Shown here: piece after piece, positions 24,040 through 34,061 of the stretch
Position numbering within the stretch: the stretch's first letter is position 1
Layout: the number at the start of each line of letters is the position of its first letter
Assembly (NCBI GenBank): GCA_947179485.1
Contig: OX359245.1
Span: forward strand, 72,155,067-72,219,066
Direction: 5' to 3'
From: Allacma fusca
Taxonomy: Eukaryota > Arthropoda > Collembola > Symphypleona > Sminthuridae
Length of the DNA stretch: 64,000 nt
Program-made: the position numbers and the translations under genes
The notes under the pieces: generated by a model
What the model was told of the DNA's origin: nothing
The model's database searches: none
The model's input: only the letters and a program-made list of their open reading frames with translations

Positions 24040-25196
24040 GTTGTACTGCTAAAACACTTCGTTGCCAAATGACCCGCTCGCATGCATTTGTAGCATAACT
24101 TCAATTCTACTACCTTTGCCCTTCTGTCTGCAACCGTCATTTTTAAAAATGCTTCGCAGTCCCCAATCAGGTGCTCCTTACTTGAGCATAATAGACAGCA
24201 AGCATTGACATTCGTATGATGAGCATGCACAATTTTCTTGATGCTGCCCAGCTGCTTTTCCGGCATAGTTTCACTGATTGGCAACTTCTTTCCAAATTCC
24301 GATGAGCACAGAATAACAGCACGATCATCCAGGAACTCAATCAGCTCCGCCATCTTTGGAATTCTTTCCCGTCCAATTTTCGTTTCCCACAACTTATGTG
24401 TTTCGTTGTCCAACTTTGTAGTAATGAGCAACATTGCCAAGTCACTATCTTCATCAATCGGCCTTTCCAGTGCCCTTAATGCTCTCACTACCGATGAAGC
24501 AATATCCACCATCCTCCGCAGCTCGATTCCTGAATCTCTTTCCAGAATAGGCATATCGATTAGTCGATTTAAATGAGTTTTAATTAACTCACGCGTGTTA
24601 TGGTATCTTCGATTCAATGTGGCCCATGCTTCTTCATAATTGGCATCAGAAATTGAAAACGGCTGCAACAATTCTGCTGGACTTCCCTTCAGACAACCTT
24701 TGAGATAACTTAATTTCTCTGCGCCCCTAAGTGTCGGATGATTATGAATACTTGACATAAACAGGTCCCTGAATGAAGTCCACTCCAACATACTACCAGA
24801 AAATGTTGGCGTCTCCAATTTTGGTAACTTCACCGTCACAGCATGCTCCGATGCTCCATCAGCCGACATCCTCCTTTTCGATGCTTGAGGTTCAGTGCCA
24901 GACATCCTTCCGATGATGCGCTTCACTGCCACCTTAACTTCATCAAACCGATCCGCTATTTCATCATACTGTTGAAGATGTACTTCCTCCTCCTGCTCCG
25001 GGCATGAAGACATAATTTCTTCAAATAATGAATTGAAGTCCTTCCACATATCCGTAATTTGTTGATCATAGACCCCAGCTGTTGCCGCATTCCACAGTTG
25101 CGCATTCTCATGGTCAACCTTAGCCTTTACTCTTGTTAACTTGGACTTCACCAACTTTCTTCTTGCAATCAGAGCATCCATAATGTCAGTCACCAC
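23952..25196 (-). CDS. BEL/Pao gag-like polyprotein (DUF1759-like)
   Basis: 414 codons. Residues about 1-110 are helical and charged with coiled-coil character. Then comes the gag core typical of BEL/Pao elements: KLPKLETPTFSG, WTSFRDLF, LKGCLKGSPAELL, and the Y-x-x-AW-x-x-L-x-x-R-Y segment. At about residues 325-390 there are Cys/His clusters (CCLLCSSKEH...C and CYKCMRAGHLATKC), zinc knuckles that bind RNA in particle assembly. The reading frame leaves the family consensus just after the last knuckle; about 88 bp are open in both this frame and the protease frame. That is either a disabling indel or a programmed shift. The ATG lies 55 bp inside the 5' LTR boundary. Confidence 0.9.
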   Translation of the reverse strand: MVTDIMDALIARRKLVKSKLTRVKAKVDHENAQLWNAATAGVYDQQITDMWKDFNSLFEEIMSSCPEQEEEVHLQQYDEIADRFDEVKVAVKRIIGRMSGTEPQASKRRMSADGASEHAVTVKLPKLETPTFSGSMLEWTSFRDLFMSSIHNHPTLRGAEKLSYLKGCLKGSPAELLQPFSISDANYEEAWATLNRRYHNTRELIKTHLNRLIDMPILERDSGIELRRMVDIASSVVRALRALERPIDEDSDLAMLLITTKLDNETHKLWETKIGRERIPKMAELIEFLDDRAVILCSSEFGKKLPISETMPEKQLGSIKKIVHAHHTNVNACCLLCSSKEHLIGDCEAFLKMTVADRRAKVVELKLCYKCMRAGHLATKCFSSTTCTTAFVKERINHFYTYGGIREPRSGQNR

Positions 25197-25231
25197 AATA
25201 ACTCCTCAGTAAAAATATGATTCAGACACTA

Positions 25232-25250
25232 TCCGGTTCGAAGGACCAAA
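25232..25250 (-). promoter_or_regulatory. primer-binding site of the LTR element
   Basis: On the minus strand, TTTGGTCCTTCGAACCGGAT starts directly after the 5' LTR. A TGG two bases inside the LTR edge is expected of a tRNA-primed site (complement of a tRNA 3' CCA). I did not assign the tRNA. Confidence 0.7.
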
Positions 25251-25688
25251 TGTTGAGGTCTGTGTGACTGATAAATAGTAAAATCCCGATGTAGTTTGAT
25301 TTACTATGATAGTTGCAGATTGCACGTGTAATTAAGTAATTGACTTGCCCGAATACAAGAATTACTATTCTAAAGATTAACGAGAGTATTTATTGAGATG
25401 TTAACAGTTCCGTGTCTTAATGCATTCTGTTACAAGCGCTAGTCATCATTGCATCTTAACCAGATCAATGTACTAATACTTACATGCGCTTGCTATGCTA
25501 CATTCATAATACTTGCCTTACAATTATTACTATGAAAGTAATATTCAATACTTTTGCTATTGTCAAATAACTTAGAAATGACAAAAATAGCTAAATAAAA
25601 TAATTTCACTTTCTTCAATTAAAACTAATAGCAGTAACAATTACTACTGCTACACAGTAGCAAAACTATGCCATTTCACTTCTCAACA
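25251..25688 (-). repeat. 5' LTR of the BEL/Pao-type element
   Basis: 438 bp with TGTTGAG/CTCAACA ends, nearly identical to 22882-23321. On the minus strand it lies upstream of gag and should contain the element's promoter. Confidence 0.93.
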
Positions 25689-25693
25689 GATAC

Positions 25694-26634
25694 ATTCCAC
25701 TCCCACCTATTTTTGATAATTCTATTTTGACTTATATATTGTTTCAGCTTGTTTGTCGGTCTAAATAAATAATTAAAATATATTTAAGTATATGACATTT
25801 GCGCAACAAACTTACGCGTGGTCCCAAAAACGAACCCGAAATCATGTTTTAGGCTTAGGCTCTAATGGATCCAGGCTCATTCCGAAGGTTGTGGGTGCCA
25901 AACATTATAATCATGGCTGAAGATTTTCAATTATACGAATATTTATATAAATAACAGGAGTATAAATGGCATAGGTTTCTGGAGCTTTTATTTCAGAAAT
26001 TATTGTGATTGATGACTCATTAGTAATTTATATGCTCTTCGAAAAAATATGTATATTTGGTTTCTGAAATGACTGATTGAACCTGTATTTCAGTTTTGTA
26101 TAAACGATTTCCTCGACGTGGTATTTGATGCATAATTGTTTTTTCCAGAACGCTTAGTTTCCCTCCTTGCAATCTTTGTTTTTGATAAGTGCAAGGTATA
26201 CAACTTTGTCCGAGCCATATGTTTATGCCAGCTCTGTATAACCCTTGTACCAGTTGAAACCGCGTTTATTTCTTAAATTCATGTTTTGCTGATCTAGTTG
26301 TTTAGTATTTATTCGCACGTTACACATAAATACACAATGCTCGTAGTAACAAAATCTATGGAAATGATCGTTCTATGTTGTATGCTATCTTGTATATACT
26401 GCTGTATGCCGCATGCTAAGTTGACGTTCTTTATATATGCCAACGTGAATCAACTGTTGTATGTTGTATGCCAACTTGAATCATTGGTTGTTTGCTTAAT
26501 GCTCGCTTGAAGTAAATGTATACCTGTATGCTGTCTGCTGTAACATACAATTGTATGCTAAGTTGTCTCCACGAATGTATGTTGTACACCAACTTGGACC
26601 TTACATGGATATTTATTTATTCTTATTTACATGG
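25694..26634. other. intergenic stretch
   Basis: No gene recognised. A loose run of TGTATGCT/TTGTATGTTGTATGCCAACTTG words (about 26360-26600) gives the weak plus-strand ORF at 26298-26510; I regard it as low-complexity sequence. Confidence 0.35.
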
Positions 26635-26816
26635 ATTACTGCATATGTTGAGTTTCGCAATGATTTTTTTACAAATAAAAAAATCAGTACTGTGAAATCA
26701 CTGAAAAGGTTTGCATGTCTTGGTATGGACTGATTTATTTATAACTTTTTGAGTGATTTGAGAGTATTTTATTTCGAATATGGGGGCAATTGCCCCCTTA
26801 GTTACGCGCCTGGAGA
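26635..26816. mobile_element. right-end fragment of the CAGGCGCGTAGC element
   Basis: The sequence from TGGATTACTGCATATGTTGAG to TTACGCGCCTG matches about 4050-4250 of the intact 3461-4250 element. The left part is missing. It ends precisely where homology to the 57.78-kb duplicate begins (GAGATAACTAACAAGCAG), so it postdates that duplication. Confidence 0.65.
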
Positions 26817-29180
26817 TAACTAACAAGCAGGTTTTGGCTTAGGATTTGGCGACTAGAGTTTTCACTTTTTGATTTATTGTCTTTTCCACTAATTTTCTCA
26901 TCTCAGTAGCTCTATATACATATAACTCATTAATATTTAGTTAAAAATACCGGTAAAAAACAAACAAAAACTTCACCTGATCAACTACCAATAACATAAA
27001 ATAACTTGCCATCCAACTTATCAGAACTCTAATTTGTAAATTGCATTCATGACTAATGAGGTATCATGTAAGTATGCTACACACGCTTTATGTAATTAGT
27101 GACAAAATACTGTATTATGAAAACGGTTTGTACAAAATTTCATTGAATCCTTTTCTTCACTTCTGTTTTGTTATTATTCTTCGTTTGCGTTTATTTATTT
27201 ATACTTATTAAAACGTGTACTTAAAAGCATATATTTTAGCTACACATTCCAAAATACATTTACTCTATGTTATAAGGTTAAAAGTGTATTAAAAATAAGC
27301 TACATGTATTTAAAATCACTAAAAATACCGACAGAAGTTTCCAACGTCCACCAAAATGTCACAATTCTCAACGTACCCTAATACTCCGGTTCAATGGTCG
27401 CGGGTACGAGTAAATGATCCTACTATACACGTACCCGGTGGTTATTTGCCCATTTTGAAAATCTTACCCGTACCCATATCCGTATCGACACCCGAAATTT
27501 TGAGCCGACCAAAGTATACCCGGGTAGTACCCACAAAATACACAAAGTACACAAGGTACACAAAATCGGTACCCGGGTAGTACCCATACTCATACCCGTA
27601 CCCGTTTACCCGAGTATTACCCATACCTGTGCCGAGCACTGCAAGAAACCCCGTCTGTTTCACTGTCATTGACACCGGTGACCTTACAATTAACATTGAG
27701 GAAGATTTTAGAAAACCAGAAATTATGTTTCCTGCCACGAGGGACAATCAAATAATTTCCGAGTCCCTCCCCTCCTCTGTATCCCACATATTTTCAATAC
27801 TCAATGCAGTATGCTTCTTAGATTTTTAGTGTTAAAATTGTATAAACTCATACGTAAATATAATTCCCGCATGCAGTTTCAATGCATTGCTTCATATTTG
27901 ATGTAGATATTTGCATCTCAGTACCAATAATTTCTGGAAGTATATCTACTTATTTTTATAAGTGTTCAAAAATTAGATTTTTAAGAAAGCTGATGAAGTT
28001 GAATTTACTATTTTGAATAATATTTTAAACAGTCCTTTGTCACTCCATTGAAAAACACTTACAGCGGCGCCTTCACCCAAATGGCAATTCTTGATGGTAG
28101 ACATATGAATCATTTTGACACAGTGTTTGCAAATGCGAAATTTGAGAACCCGAGAGGAGAGTATTTTCTAATAGTTGTATTCTGGTATTTCCAAATGTTC
28201 ACATCGCATTATACTTGTACTTCGAGAAATTTTTCCCAAGGTATTTTATTTTGCAATACTTATTTTGCTTTTTCCGTGAAATATTTCTGTGCTTTTTTTG
28301 GCATTTTGACTTTTTTGAGGAATGCACATATTTCATTTTATGCTTTGACCACAGAGACATCGTTTTAATCATAGCTCAGCTTAAGTAATTATATAAGCGG
28401 GGAATAATTGCAAAATTCAAAATTGCATTTATTATTGATTTTCTTCCAGTGGTACATTTACAACTCAACACTTAAAGTGGGTGTTAAAACATTTGCCTCC
28501 GACAGCGTATACAAATTCTTTTGGTGAAGGGTACAATTCTTAAAATTGTCTAGAATTGGAAGAAGAAACACGAAAGGAAAACATGGAGTCGTTTTATGTA
28601 ATTATTGAAGTTGAAGTTGCTATTCCTGATAAATTTCCAGAACGGCAAATCTTTCGCAAATCGAAAAAAATTTTGCAACAAAATATTTGCAACAATTGCA
28701 ACATAGCAAACGAATCTGAAAGTAAAAACGAAACCAATTGAAGCAAGCATTAACTTAATTACTAATTGCATATCAAACTTGCAAACAGAAAATGTGAGGA
28801 TGATTTGTATAAAAACCACAGCTCTATTTCAAACTTCTGTTGTCAAAAAGTCTTGCATTCAATAACCTGGTCCAAGATTTTCCGACTAGGCACCATGCAG
28901 CATACTTCTCAAACAATGAATGTAGGCATTTTGACTACTAGAGTATCCCTGAAGACGAACTTACCCAGTGAATCAACAAGTCATATATGGTTATGGTACT
29001 TGTGTAGATTAAGTAGTGCTGCCTTTAATTGGTATTCGTAATTCCCAAATTTAGGCCCTTTCAGTTTTAAATTTAGTTGTAAAGTTATGATATTTTTCTG
29101 GCCTCTAGTACCTCCAGGTATTAATATTTATTACCTAAAGTATTTGAATTGTATTGAAATTTATAGACAATATTTGAATA
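26817..29180. repeat. segmental duplication, copy 1 (inverted relative to 55.0-57.8 kb)
   Basis: About 2.4 kb matches 57780-55030 in reverse orientation, in blocks: 26817-27340 with 57780-57200, a GTACCC element (about 27384-27641 with 57145-56911), 27642-27830 with 56910-56704, 28040-28235 with 56500-56307, and 28235-28430 plus 28670-28880 with 55475-55060. The middle contains pieces of an unidentified gene. Differences are several per 100 bp plus indels, so the duplication is not recent. Confidence 0.8.
27629..28530 (+). pseudogene. unidentified gene fragment, copy 1
   Basis: Three exon-like blocks. Block 1 (27645-27829) encodes ARNPVCFTVIDTGDLTINI and continues past FPATRDNQII; its counterpart at 56913-56704 (-) keeps the frame. 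Block 2 (about 28040-28205) encodes EILDGRHMNHFDTVF-like sequence, here frameshifted (MAILDGRHMNHF against KLEILDGRHMNHF). Block 3 follows a good acceptor (TTTTCTTCCAG at 28449): WYIYNSTLKVGVKTFASDS, ending at TGA near 28527. Block 3 is absent from the other copy. I do not recognise the family. The frameshift in block 2 makes copy 1 a probable pseudogene. Confidence 0.45.
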
Positions 29181-29454
29181 ACTTACACATTTAAACGAAA
29201 ATATGGGCATGAAATACGAAAGTGGCTATATTAGCAAAACGGTTTGCAATGCAGTTTATTGTATAAAATAGTCAATCCATTCCATGAACTGCAGACAAGT
29301 AGACAATTTGTTCTTATCAGCGTCGATCCTTGTATTAGAAAATGCATTAAAGAGTAATTATAGCAAATATTTTTAATTCCCGGATTGAAACATCAGCATA
29401 AATCAAACGAATGCGAAGTTTCTTATATCCCTTATGAAATATTATGCATAATTA

Positions 29455-31603
29455 CTGCTTTCTAGTGCTTCTATTGGGGACAAACTTCCTGTCCCGTCCC
29501 GTCCCGTCACGATATTTTTTCAAACATTTGTCCCCAGTAGTGCCTCACATGGGTACGAAAATGTTGTACCTGGACCTGAACCTGTACCTGAATCATGGGT
29601 ACATGGAATTTTAGAACCTATACCCGTACCTGTACCTGAATACCTGGGTTCAATTTTCCTGAACCTGTACCTGTACTCAAACTAAATCGGGAGTACCTGT
29701 ACCTGAAAAGTACCTGTACCCAAAAAGTACCCAAAAAAGTACCTGTACCCGGGTATAATTTAAAAGTACCTGAACATACCCGGGTATTTTCGATTGTAAT
29801 AATTTAAACGATTATAAAAAATTTAAATACCTGCAACTAAGATATTTTGACTTAATAAATTTATTTATCCTATTTGATTTACTTTATTTGCCATTCTTCG
29901 ATATCATAACTAAGTACTGGAATTATCAGCAGTTATAAATGATTAGATAAAGGTTGAAAAGGTAACACATAGGAAAATCTACGATATAAATTACTAAGTT
30001 CAATGCAACAATACAATTGCAGTATCACATTTTCTAAAAGTTCAATAATGCCGAGAAATTAATAAACGATTAAGAATTTGTTTTGCTACCTGCAATTGCT
30101 TTCGCAATGTGAAACATTTTTTTGCATTCAAACTGGCTAGATTTAATTTCAGCCAAGCTTTGAGACAAAAACATTTCCTACCGTATCTTATATTATCGTT
30201 TAGGCGTCAGAAGATCTGAGCCATAGGAGAAGGCTCGCTCTATATGTACTCCAGTTCCAGGAACTACTAAAAAATCTCTGGTCATTCCAGCTATTAATGT
30301 TGGGTAGCTAACCACATGTTCCTGTATGGTGGAATTAGTTTTCATGAGTGAACTTATACATACAAATTTTAATGTAACATGTTTCAAGGGCAAAAATTTG
30401 GATGGAAGTTTGAAGCTCAACAACATTTTTACAGGCGTTACTTGGAGATTATTATTGACTTAAAAGTACCTGAAATTTCAGGTATTTTACATTCAGGTTC
30501 AGGTATTTACCCTGTGAGTACCCGTACCTGATGGGTATATACCCAAAATATTGAATTTTGTACCTGTACCCATACCTGAACCTGAACCTGAATTTTCAGG
30601 TATCTAACGACTGAACCTGAACCTGTACCCAAATTGGGTGGGTACAAAAAGTATGTACCTGATACGCACCTGTACCTGAACCTGTACCCAAATACCCGGG
30701 TAAAACCTGTACCCATGAGGGGCACTGGTCCCCAGTCCCGCCCCCAAAAAATTAAAGAACGTTGTCCCCGGTCCCGTCCCGAAAGTCGGGAGATGGGGAC
30801 AAAAATCTTGTCCCCGTCCCGACCCCAATATTTAAAAAAAACGTTGTCCCCGATCCCGAAAATCGGGGCATGTGAACAAAATTCCTGTCCCGTCCCAATA
30901 ATTACTAAAAACAGTAGTCCACATTCTCATACCGAAAATCGGAACATATAAAACGCATCGTAGTTCCAAGATTCTTCCTAAAGGCAGCTTAAATTACGGT
31001 TATATTTCAACAATTTTTACTATTCTGTTCTTGTTCTATTTCGGTCACCAAAATTATTCTGTCACTCAAGTTTCGAATCCGTTTTCAAATAATGTTTATG
31101 ATTACTTACTTCAATTATGATTGTAAATATATAGATATCTTGTCTTTATTCGCTCTAATGCCAAAATCTAATAATCATAAAACCATTATGAAGTACCTGT
31201 CCTTTTTTAGCAATAAGCTTCATTTTCGACAGCCTAAAATCAAATGTCTTACATTCGGTGAAATAGAACTCACAGTACAGTTTACTCACGAGCATTAAAA
31301 GCTGAAACGTTATCCTTTTTCTGCAATGCTTGCTCGTCCCGTCCCGTTATACACACGACCAAAACGCATGTCCTGTCCCGAATATAATGGGGACAACTTT
31401 TTTCCCGTCCCGTCCCGAATTTAATGGGGACAATTTTTTCTGTCCCCGTCCCGTCCCGAATATAATGGGGGCAATTGTTTTGTCCCCGACTCGTCCCGAA
31501 TACGACATGGGGACAATTATTTTGTCCCCGGGGACGTCCCGTCCCGGTCCGTCCAGTGTCCCGACGGGACGTCCCCGTCCCCGGCAGAAGCTCTGCTGCT
31601 TTC
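29455..31603. mobile_element. hAT-like GTCCC-word element interrupted by another element
   Basis: Outer element 29463-31595 has termini TAGTGCTTCTATTGGGGAC ... GTCCCCGGCAGAAGCTCTG and exact flanking octamers CTGCTTTC (29455-29462 and 31596-31603). Without the nested insertion it is about 940 bp. Ends are arrays of GTCCC/GGGGAC; the core (about 30960-31310) is AT-rich and matches the core of 57823-58463. The proline/arginine-rich ORFs in it are translations of the word repeat. Confidence 0.9.
29530..30735. mobile_element. hAT-like GTACCTG-word element nested in GTCCC element
   Basis: Element 29538-30727 starts TAGTGCCTCACATGGGTAC and ends GTACCCATGAGGGGCACTG. The flanking octamers GTCCCCAG (29530-29537 and 30728-30735) are identical, and the target is the host element's own word repeat. 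The outer about 250 bp on each side consist of GTACCTG/CAGGTAC words; the core is AT-rich, with no transposase-like ORF (30193-30426 - has no motif). Confidence 0.9.
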
Positions 31604-32125
31604 TTATGCTATTAGATACATTATGCGATTGGTTATGTTTTGTGTTTAGAAGTTTCATTGGAATTAATTTGAATCTATTATGAATTTCCTACATCACAAA
31701 TTTCTGAAAAACATTTACGAATATGTGTGATTAATTTTTCTGTCAACAGGTGGAGTCTACAATTTTATGCGTCACTCCTTCACGTGAGCTAGAGGGGGGA
31801 ATGACAATTGCAACCTGATGACTGTTATTTATAAACGTAACAGTTCAGCAGAGTAATTCTCCTTTAAAGAAACGGTTACACACCTGAAAAGATACCAAAT
31901 GTTCAAGTGAGAATTCTATTATGGACAACTGATAAATCCTGAGCGTATTTAGTAAACATGTAAAACACGTGGTCACATAAAGTCAGTCATTCTTGTGGAT
32001 GTCGAATTTGTAATCAGTTAGTCAGTCTCAAATGGGAGATTTTTAAGTGACATCACCCATAAATGTCATAAAGTGTGTAATTTTCACACTTATTTTATAT
32101 TAGTATATTTTTATTTTTGAGCAAT
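31604..32125. other. region downstream of the small peptide gene
   Basis: About 31765-31960 matches 37830-37600 in reverse orientation (GTCACTCC...CCTCTGG, GTAACAGTTCAGC, TCCTGAGCGTATTTA), a further dispersed copy of this gene neighbourhood. No ORF supported. Confidence 0.4.
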
Positions 32126-32278
32126 TCAACACAAACCTTCGTAATCCTCAGAACTGACCGCGGTCTCCTCCGGAACAACTGGTTGAATTCCCGAATTGGC
32201 ACTGACGTATGGGAAGACCGAAAAAAGAAGAACAACGAAGACTGTTTCCTTTAAGTAGGTAATCATTGTGACAAACAT
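32126..32278 (-). CDS. small secreted peptide, 50 residues
   Basis: Read from ATG 32278 (an in-frame ATG also at 32266) to TGA 32128-32126. A hydrophobic signal peptide (core VFVVLLFSVFPYVSA) has a likely cleavage near ANS, leaving a mature segment of about 22 residues that is acidic (EETAVSSEDYEGLC) with a single Cys at the C-terminus. Homologous but broken copies exist at 21783-21930 (+) and 60486-60394 (-); the ANSG and SSEDY motifs are what they share. GAAG|GTTTGT near the end could be a splice donor, in which case this is only a first exon. A word-repeat element (32297-32703) sits 18 bp upstream of the ATG, so expression of this copy may be affected. Function unknown; a secreted peptide role is inferred only from the leader. 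Confidence 0.55.
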   Translation of the reverse strand: MFVTMITYLKETVFVVLLFSVFPYVSANSGIQPVVPEETAVSSEDYEGLC

Positions 32279-32288
32279 TCGTAGTATT

Positions 32289-32711
32289 CTTCCAGCTAGT
32301 GATGCCAATGGTCTGGTCTGAACCAGATTTTATGAGACTGGTCTGGTCCGAAGCTCAGACCAGATCAATGGTCTGGTCCAGTTTTTCGGACCAGACACGA
32401 ACAAAGACCATGGTCCGGACCATGGTCCAGAAAACAATAGAGTGCAATTAAACAATCACTATTTATTAAGTAAAATTCTTGTTTTATTACCAGAAATGAC
32501 ATTTTTAATTTGTTCCATAGGATTTCGTTGACTCATAATTTTTTATTTTGCATACTTTCTGGACCATGGTCCTCGTGGTGTGGTCTGGTCTGGTCCTGAA
32601 GCTGGACCAATTGTATCTGGTCTGGTCTAAGTGTTGGATCAGACCGGACCAGACCAATAACGGACCATTATAAATGGTCCGGACCAGACCATTTTCATCC
32701 CTACTTCCAGC
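32289..32711. mobile_element. hAT-like GGTCTGGTC-word element with perfect TSD
   Basis: Element 32297-32703 (407 bp) starts TAGTGATGCCAATGGTCTGG and ends CCAGACCATTTTCATCCCTA. Exact flanking octamers CTTCCAGC (32289-32296 and 32704-32711). Almost the whole of both halves is GGTCTGG/GGACCA words, with a short AT-rich centre. It splits the small-peptide gene from its conserved upstream region (32712-32880). Confidence 0.93.
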
Positions 32712-34061
32712 CACCGGCACTTGCTCTTTCAATAAATAAATATTTGTCGACTAAAACTTGTGAAGAAATATTTCAGACTGTGACTGTAAAGGAGAGTAAA
32801 AGGAATATATTTTTTTTGAGTATGGACAAGTGCAGGGAGTTTTCGAGGTGAAGAGATTAAGTTTTCCGTCCTGCCATCGTTTTTACTACTGCCATATCCT
32901 CACTGTGAGGAAATGCTGTGTGCACTTTTATTCATTGACTATTTCCACAGAAATGGAACTTCATTTAAAACTGAAGATCTGCAGCTTCTGACCGTTTTAC
33001 TGCATTACGAAAACCATTTTTGATGAGCAGGAAATTTTCAAATAAATATTCTTGAAGTTCTAATTTATCTTTGAAGTGGCGCAGTTCGGCCATAAAAGCA
33101 TCCTAGTCCGTGATCTGCAAATCTGACTTAAAAGGTTCACACCAGTTTATTTCCCCATAGACGTTCCTTCTTAAACAAAACATTTCATATCCCTTCAGCC
33201 AAGCTTACATCCAATAAAATCATACTTTTTATTTATTCCACGAATTTTTTTTCCGTCTACCGAGAAGCCTACCCCAATCTGCTCAACCAGAAAAGGTCAT
33301 ACCTTCCTCATACCTGGCTAAATATTTTCTCTAGAAATTCTCACCTTTCAGAACTTTCCCTCTCGCCCAGCATGCTGGCTGGCAGGATAGGGCAATTTTC
33401 TCATGCCTACTCTGAAAGAGTTTGTTTGATCCCATATTCTATCGAGAGAGTATATTGCAGGTAACACGTATATACAAATCCGTGCACTGCACTGATTTGG
33501 TGAAACTTTGTTTGCCTGTGCAGGAAATTGAAACTTATATTAAAAGATTTACAGTAGGGTAGGGAAATAGAGCTGGATTGTTATCCTTCGCATGTCCGTA
33601 TGTCAATCAGTCAAAGATGAGATGTATGTAAGGCTGTACTAACATAAAGCATGTGCTGTTTGTACACGTAAAATTTTACGGAGAGACCTATCACATAGGT
33701 TCAGACCGTATGTAATTCCTTACGGAAACGTGAATGTGAGCCTGCTCGTAAGCGGTTGAAATGTTGTTTCCGTTTAGTTCCTTCCGTGACGCCGACTAAA
33801 ATATGTACGGTTACGAAGGAACATGTTTTATGTAAGTACCCCTTAAGATTTTTTTCATAACCGTGTCCAGAAAATAAATGTCGGAGGACAAACGGTTGAC
33901 ACCATGTCGCCGGGGTTATCAGAAGACACAATTAGATTTAATTGCCGACGTTTTGGTGAAGGTCACATGTCCGTACGCCAATCCGTAGTAAAGCAAACAA
34001 TTAGAACTTAATTTATGACATGTTTCCCCCTTAATTTTAACCATTTCAGTGTAAATTCTAA
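32712..34061. other. upstream flank of small peptide gene and unassigned sequence
   Basis: 32770-32880 matches (inverted) 21700-21590, the 5' flank of the other peptide-gene copy. 33540-33970 contains loosely palindromic GTACGGA/CCGTAAG words, perhaps another old word element, but I could not set boundaries. No gene recognised. Confidence 0.4.

Larger units (their letters stand above)
22877..25693 (-). mobile_element. short BEL/Pao-type LTR retrotransposon (gag-protease only)
   Basis: Complete insertion: element 22882-25688 flanked by the 5-bp target duplication GATAC (22877-22881 and 25689-25693), the size range expected for BEL/Pao. Internal genes read on the minus strand. The internal region is only 1929 bp, with gag and an aspartic protease but no reverse transcriptase, RNase H or integrase; those could not fit. 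It is a non-autonomous, TR-GAG-like element that would need proteins from a full-length relative. The LTRs are almost identical, so the insertion is recent. A purine-rich AAGATGGGCGGAA directly precedes the 3' LTR on the minus strand. Confidence 0.93.

Noticed and set aside
26298..26510. Cys-rich 70-codon ORF as a peptide gene
   Set aside because: Arises from TGTATGC-type low-complexity words; no leader and no conservation seen.
31330..31683. Proline/arginine-rich ORFs on both strands (also 30634-30951, 35175-35438, 58240-58479)
   Set aside because: They are translations of the GTCCC/GTACC word arrays inside mobile elements, open on both strands, without conserved protein features.
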